From NCBI RefSeq assembly GCF_004327355.1, contig NZ_QJUM01000022.1, forward strand, positions 1-64,000: a stretch of DNA of 64,000 nucleotides, read 5' to 3'. A model generated the notes under the pieces. The model saw only the letters and a list, made by a program, of their open reading frames with translations, was not told the origin of the DNA and searched no databases. Each line of letters begins with the position of its first letter. Position 1 is the stretch's first letter. Shown here piece by piece: positions 40,965 through 50,131 of this stretch. Source of the DNA: Phytopseudomonas dryadis (GTDB lineage Bacteria; Pseudomonadota; Gammaproteobacteria; Pseudomonadales; Pseudomonadaceae). Both the position numbers and the translations under genes were made by a program.

Positions 40965-41972
40965 TCATGGCCGGCTGGCGCCTTGGCTCGTCTTGCGCTG
41001 CAGCAGCCATTCGGGAATGCGCCGCTCCAGGTAGTAGCCGGGCTGGCGCGGCGTGCCGTCGATGAAGCCGACATGGCCGCCCTGGGCGTGCAGCTCGAAG
41101 TCGATGCAGGCGGCCAGTTCAGCGGCCTCGGGCAGGCTGTGCGGGTAGACGAACGGATCGTCGCGGGACTGGATCAGCAGTGTCGGCGTGCGGATGCGAT
41201 CCAGGTAATAGCGGCTGGACGAGCGCCGGTAGTAATCCTCGGCGTCGCTGAACCCATGCAGCGGTGCGGTGATGCGGCCATCGAAATCCCAGAAGGTGCG
41301 CAGGCCGTCCAGCGGGCCGAGCTTCTCCAGGATCGACAGGCGGTCGGCCTGGCCCTGGTGGGCGAACAGGCGCTGCTTGTCCTTCACATAGGCGACCATG
41401 GCGCGCATGAAGTGGGCCTGATAGACCCGCGAGAAGCCGATGCCGATGCGGTCGGCGCACTGGTCGAGGCGAAACGGCACCGACACCGCGGCGGCGCCCT
41501 GCAATTGGCTCCGGGCGCCGCTTTCGCCGAGGTACTTGAGCAGCACGTTGCCGCCCAGCGAGTAGCCCACCGCATACAGCGGCGCCATGGGCCGTTGCGC
41601 GCGCAGGTGGCGCACGGTTTCGGCTAGGTCCTCGCTGGCGCCGGAGTGATAGCCGCGCGGCAGCAGGTTGGGTTCGCCTGAACAGCCGCGCCAGTTGATC
41701 GCCACGCTGGCCCAGCCCTGGGCGGCGAGCCGCTGCTGCAGGCCGAGTACGTAATGCGAGCTGGAAGAGCCGGTCAGACCGTGCAGCACCAGTACCAGCG
41801 GCGTTCGCGCGTCGTGGGGGCCATACCAGTCCAGATCGAGGAAGTCGCCGTCCTCCAGCCACAGACGCTCGCGCTGGCGCTCGAGAAGCGCTGCACGCCG
41901 GCACAGCGAGCCCCACAGCGTCTGCAGATGGGGGCCGGGGAGCCACCAGGCGGGTTTGAAATTCGTGCTCAT
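40965..41972 (-). CDS. YheT family alpha/beta hydrolase
   Basis: A 335-residue hydrolase of the YheT/EMB8 group (COG0429-like). PAWWLPGPHLQTLWGS is the typical N-terminus. VLVLHGLTGSSSSHYV gives the oxyanion side and VGYSLGGNVLLKYLGE the nucleophile Ser near residue 143; the acid is expected in the SRDDPF segment and the His in GGHVGFID. Cytosolic, no signal peptide. Substrate is unknown in this family. It is a single gene on the minus strand upstream of a repeat-rich gap. Confidence 0.88.
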   Translation of the reverse strand: MSTNFKPAWWLPGPHLQTLWGSLCRRAALLERQRERLWLEDGDFLDLDWYGPHDARTPLVLVLHGLTGSSSSHYVLGLQQRLAAQGWASVAINWRGCSGEPNLLPRGYHSGASEDLAETVRHLRAQRPMAPLYAVGYSLGGNVLLKYLGESGARSQLQGAAAVSVPFRLDQCADRIGIGFSRVYQAHFMRAMVAYVKDKQRLFAHQGQADRLSILEKLGPLDGLRTFWDFDGRITAPLHGFSDAEDYYRRSSSRYYLDRIRTPTLLIQSRDDPFVYPHSLPEAAELAACIDFELHAQGGHVGFIDGTPRQPGYYLERRIPEWLLQRKTSQGASRP

Positions 41973-41985
41973 GCCGCACCATGTT

Positions 41986-42018
41986 CGTAGCCTGGATTAG
42001 CGAAGCGTAATCCGGGGA
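41986..42018. repeat. Copy of the TAGCCTGGATTAGCG intergenic repeat
   Basis: TAGCCTGGATTAGCG followed by AAGCGTAATCCGGGG; the two halves pair as a hairpin (GGATTA/TAATCC). A version is present near 211-240. Confidence 0.55.
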
Positions 42019-42082
42019 GGGTGAGGGCCGTGGAACCCTGTTTACATTGGCGGCTAACCCAGGCGACAGGCTTGCCCCGTCC

Positions 42083-42174
42083 CGTAGGAGCCGCGCCCCC
42101 GCGGCGATTGGTGGCCATGCAGCGCTTTGCATGATGGCCGCCATCGCATCGCGCCGAGGTCGACGCTCCTACAA
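42083..42174. repeat. REP-type inverted repeat overlapping the rsmD stop
   Basis: CCCGTAGGAGCCGCGCCCCCGCGG at the left is mirrored by CGCGCCGAGGTCGACGCTCCTACA at the right; GGCGATTGGTGGCC and the GATGGCCGCCATCGC form the inner part. The right end supplies the TAG stop of rsmD at 42169-42171. Confidence 0.75.
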
Positions 42175-42777
42175 AGCTAAGCGGCGTTGCCATAGCGCGT
42201 AATGCACCTGGCCGGCCTTCTGTTCGCGGTGCAGGCGCCAGTTGCCGGGCAGGCCCAGGCTCGAGGGCGGCTGTTCGCTTTCGCTGTAGACCCAGGCATC
42301 CGCCGCCAGCCAGCCGCGCTGCTCGAGCAGTTCACAGGCCGGCAGCAGCAGGTTCTGGCTGAAGGGTGGGTCGAGGAACACCAGGTCGAACGGCGTGGCG
42401 GCGCTCTGCTGCAGGTAGGCCAGGGCGTCGGCCTGCAGCACCTGGCCATCGTCGCAGCGCAGGGTGGCCAGATGGCCGCGCAGGCTGCTCACCGCGGCCG
42501 GGTTGAGGTCCAGCGCCAGGGCGCTGCCGGCGCCCCGCGACAAGGCTTCGAGGAACAGCGCGCCACTGCCGGCGAAGGGGTCGAGCACCCGGGCGCCTTC
42601 GACGTACGGCGCCAGCCAGTTGAACAGCGTTTCCCTGACCCGGTTCGGCGTGGGCCGCAGGCCGGGGGCCATGGGGAAGGCGAACTGCCGGCTGCGCCAC
42701 TGTCCGGCGATGATGCGCAACTGCCCGTCGCCGCCATGGGCGGCTGCGGGCTTGGCGGATGACGGGCGTCTGGCCAT
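42169..42777 (-). CDS. rsmD: 16S rRNA (guanine-N2) methyltransferase
   Basis: A 202-residue SAM-dependent enzyme that makes m2G966 in 16S rRNA. GQLRIIAGQWRSRQF and RPTPNRVRETLFNWL are the N-terminal RNA-binding blocks, ARVLDPFAGSGALFLEAL the SAM motif, and VFLDPPFSQ the DPPF catalytic motif. The start ATG at 42777 overlaps the TGA of the M16 gene (TGATG), indicating coupling. The final residues RLAL and the stop are encoded by the end of a REP element, so the natural C-terminus may have been changed by it. Confidence 0.95.
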   Translation of the reverse strand: MARRPSSAKPAAAHGGDGQLRIIAGQWRSRQFAFPMAPGLRPTPNRVRETLFNWLAPYVEGARVLDPFAGSGALFLEALSRGAGSALALDLNPAAVSSLRGHLATLRCDDGQVLQADALAYLQQSAATPFDLVFLDPPFSQNLLLPACELLEQRGWLAADAWVYSESEQPPSSLGLPGNWRLHREQKAGQVHYALWQRRLAL

Positions 42778-44270
42778 CAGTGCTCCGGTACGCCAGTCGG
42801 CAATTCGACTGGTTTGTCAGTGGGCGGCGGCAGCTCTTTCTGCTCGACCTTCGGCCCGGCCGTGACGATCACCAGCGCCTCGGGGTCGAGGTGCTTGGCC
42901 ATGGCGCTCTTCACCTGTTCGACGCTGAGCGCCTGGATCTGGGCCATGAAGTCTTCCAGGTAGGTCAGCGGCAGGTCGTAGAAGCCGATGGAACCGAGCT
43001 GGCCGACGATGGACGCATTGCTCGCGGTGGACAACGGGAAGCTGCCGGCCATCTCGCGCTTGGCGTCGTTCAGTTCCTGTTCGCTCGGGCCGCTGGCCAG
43101 GTAGTCGCGCAGCAGATCCTTGACCAGTTGCAGGGTGCCGTCGCTGAGCTCGGCGCGGGTCTGCAGGTTGATCATGAACGGCCCGCGGGCCTGCATGGCG
43201 CTGAAGCCGGAGTAGACGCCGTAGGTCAGGCCGCGCTTCTCGCGCACTTCGCTCATCAGGCGGGTGCCGAAACCACCGCCGCCGAAGACCTGGTTGCCCA
43301 GGTACAGGGCGGCGTAGTCCGGGTCGCGGCGGTCGATGCCCAGTTGGGCGATCATCAGGTGGGTCTGGTTCGACGGGAAGTCGATGTGCGTGGTGCTGGC
43401 CGGCGGCACCTGCGGCTCGGCGGTACGCGGCAGCGCCGGGCCTTTGGGCAGCGCCGCCGAGACCTGGCTGGCCAGGGCCTCGGCTTCTTCGCGGGACAGG
43501 TCGCCGACCAGGGCGATCACCGCATTGCCGGCGGCATAGGCCCTGGCATGGAAGGCCTGCAGCTGCTCGCGGCTGATGCCGGGGATGGACGCCGGGGTGC
43601 CGTCGCTGGGGTGGGCATAGGGATGCTCGCCGTACAGGCGCTCGAACAGCGCGAGGCTGGCCAGCTTGCCGGGGTTCTGCTTCTGGAACTCGAAGCCGGC
43701 CAGTACCTGGTTCTTGATGCGGGCCAGGGAGTCGGCCGGGAAGGTCGGCTGGCCGAGCACCTGCTCGAACAGTTCGAGGGCCGGCTCGCGCTGCTGCACG
43801 TCGCTCAGGCTGCGCAGGCTGGCCACCGCCATGTCGCGGTAGGCGCCGTTGCCGAACTCGGCGCCGAGGCTTTCGAAGCCGCCGGCGATGGCGCCGACGT
43901 CCTTGCCCGGTACGCCTTCGTTGAGCATGGCGTTGGTCAGCATGGCCAGGCCCGGCACGCCGTCGTCGTGGCTGCTGCCAGCGGCGAAGGTCAGGCGCAG
44001 GTCGAACATCGGCAGCTCACGGGCTTCGACGAACAGCACCTTGGCGCCGTCGGCGGTCTGCCAGGTCTGGATATCGAGCTTGCGCCGGCTGGGGGCCTGG
44101 TCGTTCAGCTCGGCCAGGGATTCGAGTTGGTGCGGCTTGTCGTCGTCGCGGCTCGCTGCAGCTGGAGCGGCGGTCTCGGGCGTGCGCTGCAGGGTAACGG
44201 CCAGGGTCGCCAGCAGGGCGACCAGGAACAGCCCCAACAGGGCGTAGCGCGGGCCATTGCGCTTACTCAT
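42777..44270 (-). CDS. M16 family peptidase, probable non-catalytic subunit
   Basis: A 497-residue protein of the M16 (pitrilysin/MPP) family with an N-terminal transmembrane helix (LLGLFLVALLATLAVTL). In place of the inverted zinc motif HxxEH, the corresponding segment reads GLAMLTNAMLNEG, so it lacks zinc ligands. The C-terminal domain retains the Arg-Tyr pair expected in VREKRGLTYGVYSGF. Such pairs work as heterodimers where one subunit keeps the zinc site; the gene before it (44263-45621) does. Start at 44270 overlaps the upstream gene by eight bases. Likely anchored and facing the periplasm. Confidence 0.9.
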   Translation of the reverse strand: MSKRNGPRYALLGLFLVALLATLAVTLQRTPETAAPAAASRDDDKPHQLESLAELNDQAPSRRKLDIQTWQTADGAKVLFVEARELPMFDLRLTFAAGSSHDDGVPGLAMLTNAMLNEGVPGKDVGAIAGGFESLGAEFGNGAYRDMAVASLRSLSDVQQREPALELFEQVLGQPTFPADSLARIKNQVLAGFEFQKQNPGKLASLALFERLYGEHPYAHPSDGTPASIPGISREQLQAFHARAYAAGNAVIALVGDLSREEAEALASQVSAALPKGPALPRTAEPQVPPASTTHIDFPSNQTHLMIAQLGIDRRDPDYAALYLGNQVFGGGGFGTRLMSEVREKRGLTYGVYSGFSAMQARGPFMINLQTRAELSDGTLQLVKDLLRDYLASGPSEQELNDAKREMAGSFPLSTASNASIVGQLGSIGFYDLPLTYLEDFMAQIQALSVEQVKSAMAKHLDPEALVIVTAGPKVEQKELPPPTDKPVELPTGVPEH

Positions 44271-45621
44271 CGCGTTTCTCCTCGGGCAGGACATGGGCGA
44301 CGCTGAGGCGATCGCGGGTGAAATAGGTTTTCGCGGCGCTCTGGATATCGGCCGGGGTCACGGCCTCCAGCTCGGCCAGTTCCTGGTCGATCAGTTGCCA
44401 CGACAGGCCGACCGTTTCCAACTGGCCGATGGCGGTGGCCTGGCTGGTGATCGAGTCGCGCTCGTAGACCAGCCCGGCGATCACCTGGGCGCGGACGCGG
44501 GCCAGTTCCTGCGCCGAGGGCGGGGTCTTCTGCAGGTCTTCGAGTTCGCGCCAGAGGCCGGCCTCGGTCTGCTCCAGGGTCTTGCCGGTCTGCACGTTGG
44601 GGGTGGCGGAAATCACGAACAGGCTGTCGCCGCGGGTGTAGCCGTTGTACCAGGCGCCGGCGCCGGAGACCAATTCCTCGCCACGCTCCAGGCGGGTGGC
44701 CAGGCGGGCGCTGTAGCCGCCGTCGAGCAGCGCGGCGATCAGGCGCAGGGCGTGGACGTCGCGCGGCGTCTTGGCGGTGGCCAGACCGGGCACGTTGAAG
44801 CCCAGCAACAGGCTCGGCAATTGGGTCTTCAGGTGCAGGGTGATGCGGCGTTCGCCCGGCGCCGGCAGTTCCAGGGGGATCTTGGCGGCGGGGATATCGC
44901 GCCTGGGAATGGCGCCGAAGTAGCGCTGGGCCAGGGCCTTGACCTCGTCCGGCTGCACGTCGCCGACCACCACCAGGGTGGCGTTGTTGGGCACGTACCA
45001 GGTCTGGTACCAGTGACGCAGCTCGTCGACCGTCATGCGCTCCAGGTCGGCCATCCAGCCGATGGTCGGGATGCTGTAGCCACTGGCCGGGTAGGCCATG
45101 GCCTTGAAGCGTTCGTAGGCCTGGCTCGAGGGCTTGTCGTCGGTGCGCAGGCGGCGTTCTTCCTTGATCACCTCGATCTCGCGCTTGAACTCCTCGGCCG
45201 GCAGCCGCAGGCTGGCCAGGCGGTCGGCTTCCAGTTCGAAGGCCACGCCCAGGCGGTCGCGGGCCAGCACCTGGTAGTAGGCGGTGTAGTCGTCGCTGGT
45301 GAAGGCGTTCTCCTCGGCGCCGAGGTCGCGCAGCACCCGCGAGGCTTCACCGGGGCCGAGCTTGCGGCTGCCCTTGAACATCATGTGTTCCAGGGCGTGG
45401 GAGAGGCCGGTCTGGCCCGCCGTTTCGTAACTCGAACCGACCTTGTACCAGAGCTGGGACACCACCACCGGCGCGCGGTGGTCTTCGCGGACGATGACCT
45501 TGAGGCCGTTGTCCAGGCTGAATTCGTGGGTGGCTTGCGGCGCGGCGGCCTGTGCCGCCAGCGGCAGGCAGCACAGGCCCAGCAGCAGGCCGGCGACATG
45601 ACGGACAAGTGGAATGGACAA
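44263..45621 (-). CDS. M16 family zinc peptidase, catalytic subunit
   Basis: A 452-residue secreted metallopeptidase. The inverted zinc motif HALEH is in TGLSHALEHMMFKG near residue 60, with the third ligand expected in the Glu-rich VIKEERRLRTDD region. TTG at 45621 is proposed as start: it follows GAGGAGAAAGG and opens a signal peptide (LVRHVAGLLLGLCCLPLAAQAA); longer frames upstream run through a low-complexity promoter region. It partners with the zinc-less M16 protein of the next gene. ftsY diverges from it. The substrate in Pseudomonas is unclear. Confidence 0.9.
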   Translation of the reverse strand: MSIPLVRHVAGLLLGLCCLPLAAQAAAPQATHEFSLDNGLKVIVREDHRAPVVVSQLWYKVGSSYETAGQTGLSHALEHMMFKGSRKLGPGEASRVLRDLGAEENAFTSDDYTAYYQVLARDRLGVAFELEADRLASLRLPAEEFKREIEVIKEERRLRTDDKPSSQAYERFKAMAYPASGYSIPTIGWMADLERMTVDELRHWYQTWYVPNNATLVVVGDVQPDEVKALAQRYFGAIPRRDIPAAKIPLELPAPGERRITLHLKTQLPSLLLGFNVPGLATAKTPRDVHALRLIAALLDGGYSARLATRLERGEELVSGAGAWYNGYTRGDSLFVISATPNVQTGKTLEQTEAGLWRELEDLQKTPPSAQELARVRAQVIAGLVYERDSITSQATAIGQLETVGLSWQLIDQELAELEAVTPADIQSAAKTYFTRDRLSVAHVLPEEKRDE

Positions 45622-45926
45622 ACCTTTCTCCTCGTTGGGCCACGCGGGGCGTGGCGGGTGCGGCGCGATCACCGCTGTGGTGCGTGGCGGCGTCGCCGGC
45701 GGGCCAATAGGGCGCCGGCTCCGCGAGCCGCCCGGCGGCCCGCTCGGGTTTGGCCGTGGCGAGCGCGGAGGTGCTAGGATACGCATCCGTTTTACCGGCG
45801 ACCACGTCTGTGCACAGGCCGGGTGCGAATACGCATTCGAGCCTGCCGCTTTCGGTCATCCTCAGCCAGCCCATGAGCCGGCTCAGGCCTGCCAAGGCGT
45901 GCGCCCCTCTGAGATAGCCGTCCTCC
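45622..45926. other. Divergent promoter region of the M16 genes and ftsY
   Basis: About 305 bp with no gene. GCTAGGATACG near 45772 is a fair -10-like sequence for ftsY, but no convincing -35 stands upstream. Upstream parts are GC-rich and simple. Confidence 0.4.
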
Positions 45927-47315
45927 ATGTTTGGTTCAAAAGACGACAGCAAGACCCCGGCCCCGGGCAGCGAGCCCGCAGCGGGGCAGAACGCCGAGCC
46001 CACCGAGAAGCGCGGCCTGTTCGGCTGGCTGCGCAAGAAACCGGCCGAACCGGTTCGCGACCCCGAGCCGCCGCTTGCCGAGCCGCTGGCGCCGCCGGCC
46101 GAGCCTGAGATCACCGCCGGGGTTGCGCCCGAGCCGCAGCCCGGGGCCAGCGCGCCTGCAGCCGAGCCGGTGGCCGCCGACGTCGAGCCGCCAGCGTCGC
46201 TGCACGGGCCCCAGGCACTGGATGTGCCCGTGGCCGAGCAGCCGGCAGCGGCACTCGACGGCCATGCCGAGCTCGAGGCGGGCAGCGATGTGCACCATGG
46301 CCTGCCGTCGACCCCGGCCGCGCTGGTCGCGCAACCGCTGGAGGCGCCTGCGCCGGTGGTCGAGCAGAACAAGCCCGCGGACAACCAGGGCGGCTGGTTC
46401 GCCCGCCTGCGCCAGGGCCTGTCGAAGACCAGCGCCAGCCTCGGCGAAGGCATGGCCAGCCTGTTCCTCGGCAGAAAGGCCATCGACGACGAGCTGCTCG
46501 ACGAGATCGAGACCCGCCTGCTCACCGCCGACGTCGGCGTCGAGGCCACCACGGCGATCGTCCAGAGCCTGACGCAGAGGGTCGCGCGCAAGCAGCTGAC
46601 CGACAGCGGCGCCCTGTACAAGGCCCTGCAGGAAGAACTCGCCGCCCTGCTGCGCCCGGTCGAGCAGCCGCTGGTCATCGATAGCGCCAAGCGGCCCTAC
46701 GTGATCCTGGTGGTCGGCGTGAACGGCGCCGGCAAGACCACCACCATCGGCAAACTGGCATCGAGGCTGCAGGGCGAGGGCAAGAAGGTCATGCTCGCCG
46801 CCGGCGACACCTTCCGCGCCGCGGCGGTGGAGCAATTGCAGGTCTGGGGCGAGCGCAACAAGATCGCGGTGATCGCCCAGCACACCGGCGCCGATTCCGC
46901 CTCGGTGATCTTCGACGCCGTGCAGGCGGCCAAGGCCCGCGGCATGGACGTGCTGATCGCCGACACCGCCGGGCGTCTGCACACCAAGGACAACCTGATG
47001 GAAGAGCTGAAGAAGGTGCGCCGGGTGATCGGCAAGCTCGACGACAGCGCGCCTCACGAAGTGCTGCTGGTGCTCGACGCCGGCACCGGGCAGAACGCCA
47101 TCAACCAGGCCAAGCAATTCAACCAGACAGTGAACTTGACCGGCCTGGCCCTGACCAAGCTGGATGGCACGGCCAAGGGCGGGGTGATCTTCGCCCTGGC
47201 CAAGCAGTTCGCCCTGCCGATCCGCTACATCGGTGTCGGCGAAGGCATCGACGATCTGCGCACCTTCGAGGCCGAGCCCTTCGTACAGGCGCTTTTCCAG
47301 CAGCGGGAGCAGTAA
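45927..47315 (+). CDS. ftsY: Signal recognition particle receptor FtsY
   Basis: A 462-residue SRP-receptor GTPase that brings ribosome-SRP complexes to the membrane. Residues 1-150 are an acidic, Pro/Ala/Glu-rich A domain variable in all proteobacteria. The N domain follows (FARLRQGLSKTSASLGEGM), then the G domain: GVNGAGKTTTIGKLA near residue 268, AAGDTFRAAAVEQL, ADTAGRLHTKDNLMEEL, LTKLDGTAKGG and the final GVGEGIDDLRTF. It heads the ftsY-ftsE-ftsX operon; its stop and the ftsE start share TAATG. Confidence 0.97.
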   Translation: MFGSKDDSKTPAPGSEPAAGQNAEPTEKRGLFGWLRKKPAEPVRDPEPPLAEPLAPPAEPEITAGVAPEPQPGASAPAAEPVAADVEPPASLHGPQALDVPVAEQPAAALDGHAELEAGSDVHHGLPSTPAALVAQPLEAPAPVVEQNKPADNQGGWFARLRQGLSKTSASLGEGMASLFLGRKAIDDELLDEIETRLLTADVGVEATTAIVQSLTQRVARKQLTDSGALYKALQEELAALLRPVEQPLVIDSAKRPYVILVVGVNGAGKTTTIGKLASRLQGEGKKVMLAAGDTFRAAAVEQLQVWGERNKIAVIAQHTGADSASVIFDAVQAAKARGMDVLIADTAGRLHTKDNLMEELKKVRRVIGKLDDSAPHEVLLVLDAGTGQNAINQAKQFNQTVNLTGLALTKLDGTAKGGVIFALAKQFALPIRYIGVGEGIDDLRTFEAEPFVQALFQQREQ

Positions 47316-47986
47316 TGATTCGATTCGAGCAGGTCGGCAAGCGTTACCCCAACGGTCATGTCGGGCTGCATGAGCTGAGCTTCCGCGTGCGCCGCGGCGA
47401 GTTTCTCTTCGTCACCGGTCATTCCGGGGCCGGCAAGAGCACGCTGCTGCGCCTGCTGCTGGCCATGGAACGGCCGACCTCGGGCAAGCTGCTGCTGGCC
47501 GGCCAGGATCTGGCGCAGATCACCAATGCGCAGATCCCCTTCCTGCGCCGGCAGATCGGCGTGGTGTTTCAGAATCACCAGCTGTTGTTCGACCGCAGCG
47601 TGTTCGACAACGTGGCGCTGCCGCTGCAGATCCTCGGTCTGGCCAAGGGCGAGATCGGCAAGCGCGTCGGCGCGGCGCTGGAGCGGGTGTCGCTGAGCGA
47701 CAAGGCCGAGCTGTTCCCCGGCGACCTGTCCACCGGCCAGCAGCAGCGTGTCGGCATCGCCCGCGCCATCGTCCACCGTCCGGCCCTGCTGTTGGCCGAC
47801 GAACCCACGGGTAACCTCGACCCACGTCTGGCAGCGGAGATCATGGGCGTATTCGAAGACATCAACCGGCTCGGCACCAGTGTGCTGATCGCCAGCCACG
47901 ACCTGGCGCTGATCGCGCGCATGCGCCACCGCATGCTGACCCTGCAGCGCGGTCGCCTGATCGGTGACGGGGAGGCCGCCGTATGA
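47315..47986 (+). CDS. ftsE: Cell division ATP-binding protein FtsE
   Basis: A 223-residue ABC-type ATPase that with FtsX controls peptidoglycan hydrolysis during septation. Walker A is GHSGAGKSTLLRLLL near residue 36, the signature STGQQQRVGIARAI near 139, Walker B LLLADEPTGNLD after it, and the H-loop SHD. Q-loop FQNHQLL is present. The stop of ftsY and its start overlap (TAATG), and its stop overlaps ftsX (ATGA). Confidence 0.97.
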   Translation: MIRFEQVGKRYPNGHVGLHELSFRVRRGEFLFVTGHSGAGKSTLLRLLLAMERPTSGKLLLAGQDLAQITNAQIPFLRRQIGVVFQNHQLLFDRSVFDNVALPLQILGLAKGEIGKRVGAALERVSLSDKAELFPGDLSTGQQQRVGIARAIVHRPALLLADEPTGNLDPRLAAEIMGVFEDINRLGTSVLIASHDLALIARMRHRMLTLQRGRLIGDGEAAV

Positions 47987-48999
47987 GCGCCACCCGCATG
48001 CCGCCACCGCAACCGGCCCAGCGGGTCGGCGCCGCGCCGAAGAATACCGAGCAGCGGGGCCCGGACAACGAGCCGGATTTCCGTACCCAGCTGCACGCCT
48101 GGCTGGAAAGCCACCGCGCCAGCCTGGTCGACAGCCTGCGGCGCCTGGGCAAGCAGCCGATCGGCAGCTTCTTCACCTGCCTGGTGATGGCCGTGGCCCT
48201 GAGCCTGCCCATGGGCCTGTCGCTGCTGCTGGGCAATGTCGAGCGACTTGGCGGTTCCTGGCAGCGCGCGGCGCAGATCTCGCTGTTCCTGAACATCAAT
48301 GCCAGCGACAGCCAGGGCCAGGCCCTGCGCGAGCAGGTGGCGGCGATGGACGACGTGGCCGAGGCCGAGTGGATCAGTCGTGAGCAGGCCCTGGACGAGT
48401 TCCAGCAGCAGTCCGGTCTGGGCGAGGCGCTCAAGGAACTGCCGGACAACCCGCTGCCCGGCGTGGTGCTGGTGACGCCCCGGGAGGTCGACAAGGCCAC
48501 CCTGGAAGCCCTGCGCCTGCGCCTGGCGGAGCTGCCCAATGTGCAGCAGGCGCAGCTCGATCTGCTCTGGGTCGAGCGCCTGAGCGCGATCCTCAAGCTG
48601 GGCGAGCGCTTCGTCTTCGGCCTGACCGTGCTGCTGGTCATGGCCCTGTTGCTGGTGATCGGCAACACCATTCGTCTGCATATCGAAAACCGCCGTACCG
48701 AGATCGAGGTGATCAAGCTGGTCGGCGGCACCGACAGCTACGTGCGCCGGCCCTTCCTCTATATGGGCGCCTTGTACGGTTTCGGTGCCGGAATCCTGGC
48801 CTGGATGGTGTTGGCCTATGGTCTAGGTTGGTTGAACGACGCCGTGGTACGCCTGTCAGGATTGTATGGCAGCGACTTCGCCCTGGCCGGTGTGCCCGCC
48901 AGCGATGGCTTTTCCCTGTTGCTGGGAGCGGTGTTATTGGGGTATATCGGTGCGTGGCTGGCCGTGGCCCGTCACCTGAGGGAGCTGGCGCCGCGCTGA
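47983..48999 (+). CDS. ftsX: Cell division protein FtsX
   Basis: A 338-residue inner-membrane protein with four transmembrane helices: one near residue 60 (FFTCLVMAVALSLPMGLSLLL), then a periplasmic domain to about residue 200, and three more (FVFGLTVLLVMALLLVIGN, FLYMGALYGFGAGILAWMV, FSLLLGAVLLGYIGAWLAV). The cytosolic N-terminus is long and basic. It connects FtsE to periplasmic hydrolase activators. Its start overlaps the ftsE stop, and a weak intrinsic hairpin overlaps its own stop. Confidence 0.96.
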   Translation: MSATRMPPPQPAQRVGAAPKNTEQRGPDNEPDFRTQLHAWLESHRASLVDSLRRLGKQPIGSFFTCLVMAVALSLPMGLSLLLGNVERLGGSWQRAAQISLFLNINASDSQGQALREQVAAMDDVAEAEWISREQALDEFQQQSGLGEALKELPDNPLPGVVLVTPREVDKATLEALRLRLAELPNVQQAQLDLLWVERLSAILKLGERFVFGLTVLLVMALLLVIGNTIRLHIENRRTEIEVIKLVGGTDSYVRRPFLYMGALYGFGAGILAWMVLAYGLGWLNDAVVRLSGLYGSDFALAGVPASDGFSLLLGAVLLGYIGAWLAVARHLRELAPR

Positions 49000-49009
49000 G
49001 CGGCGTTTT
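48989..49009 (+). terminator. Weak intrinsic terminator at the ftsX stop
   Basis: CGCCG and CGGCG flank CGCTGAG and are followed by TTTT. The stem is short and lies across the ftsX stop codon, so readthrough into rpoH is possible. Confidence 0.45.
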
Positions 49010-49133
49010 CGCTGGCCGCCCCAAGTTATTGATTCGGTTGATGTTGACTATCGATCAGGGAACCGGGGGTCGGTGCTTCTGGTCGTATTGCGCAGTGCTA
49101 CACTGCGTACGTTTATTGAGTCGGAGGATTCAA

Positions 49134-49988
<855 letters not shown>

Positions 49989-50007
49989 TCGCCAGCCGCT
50001 GTAGCCG

Positions 50008-50033
50008 AAACGCCCCGACCTGTTCGGGGCGTT
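50008..50033 (+). terminator. Intrinsic terminator of rpoH
   Basis: AAACGCCCCGA pairs with TCGGGGCGTTT around CCTGT, 20 bases after the rpoH stop. The T-tract is short (TTT) but the stem is strong. Confidence 0.8.
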
Positions 50034-50054
50034 TGCGTATCTGCAGTATTTTCC

Positions 50055-50120
50055 TGGGATCGCTGCGCTCAACCGCAGGCTACGAGAGTGGTAGCCCGGC
50101 GTTGAGCGCAGCGATACCCG
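50055..50120. repeat. Inverted repeat between rpoH and mtgA
   Basis: GGGATCGCTGCGCTCAAC on the left is mirrored by GTTGAGCGCAGCGATACCC on the right with one bulge; GGCTA and TAGCC in the loop extend the pairing. It resembles the repeats at 127-302 (same GCTGCGCTC core). It lies in the gap between convergent rpoH and mtgA. Confidence 0.75.
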
Positions 50121-50131
50121 GGATTGGCGTT

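Noticed and set aside
49059..49082. Possible sigma-E/AlgU promoter upstream of rpoH (GGAACC and TCTGG)
   Set aside because: The spacing is about 13 bp, shorter than the 16-17 bp expected, and the match is partial.
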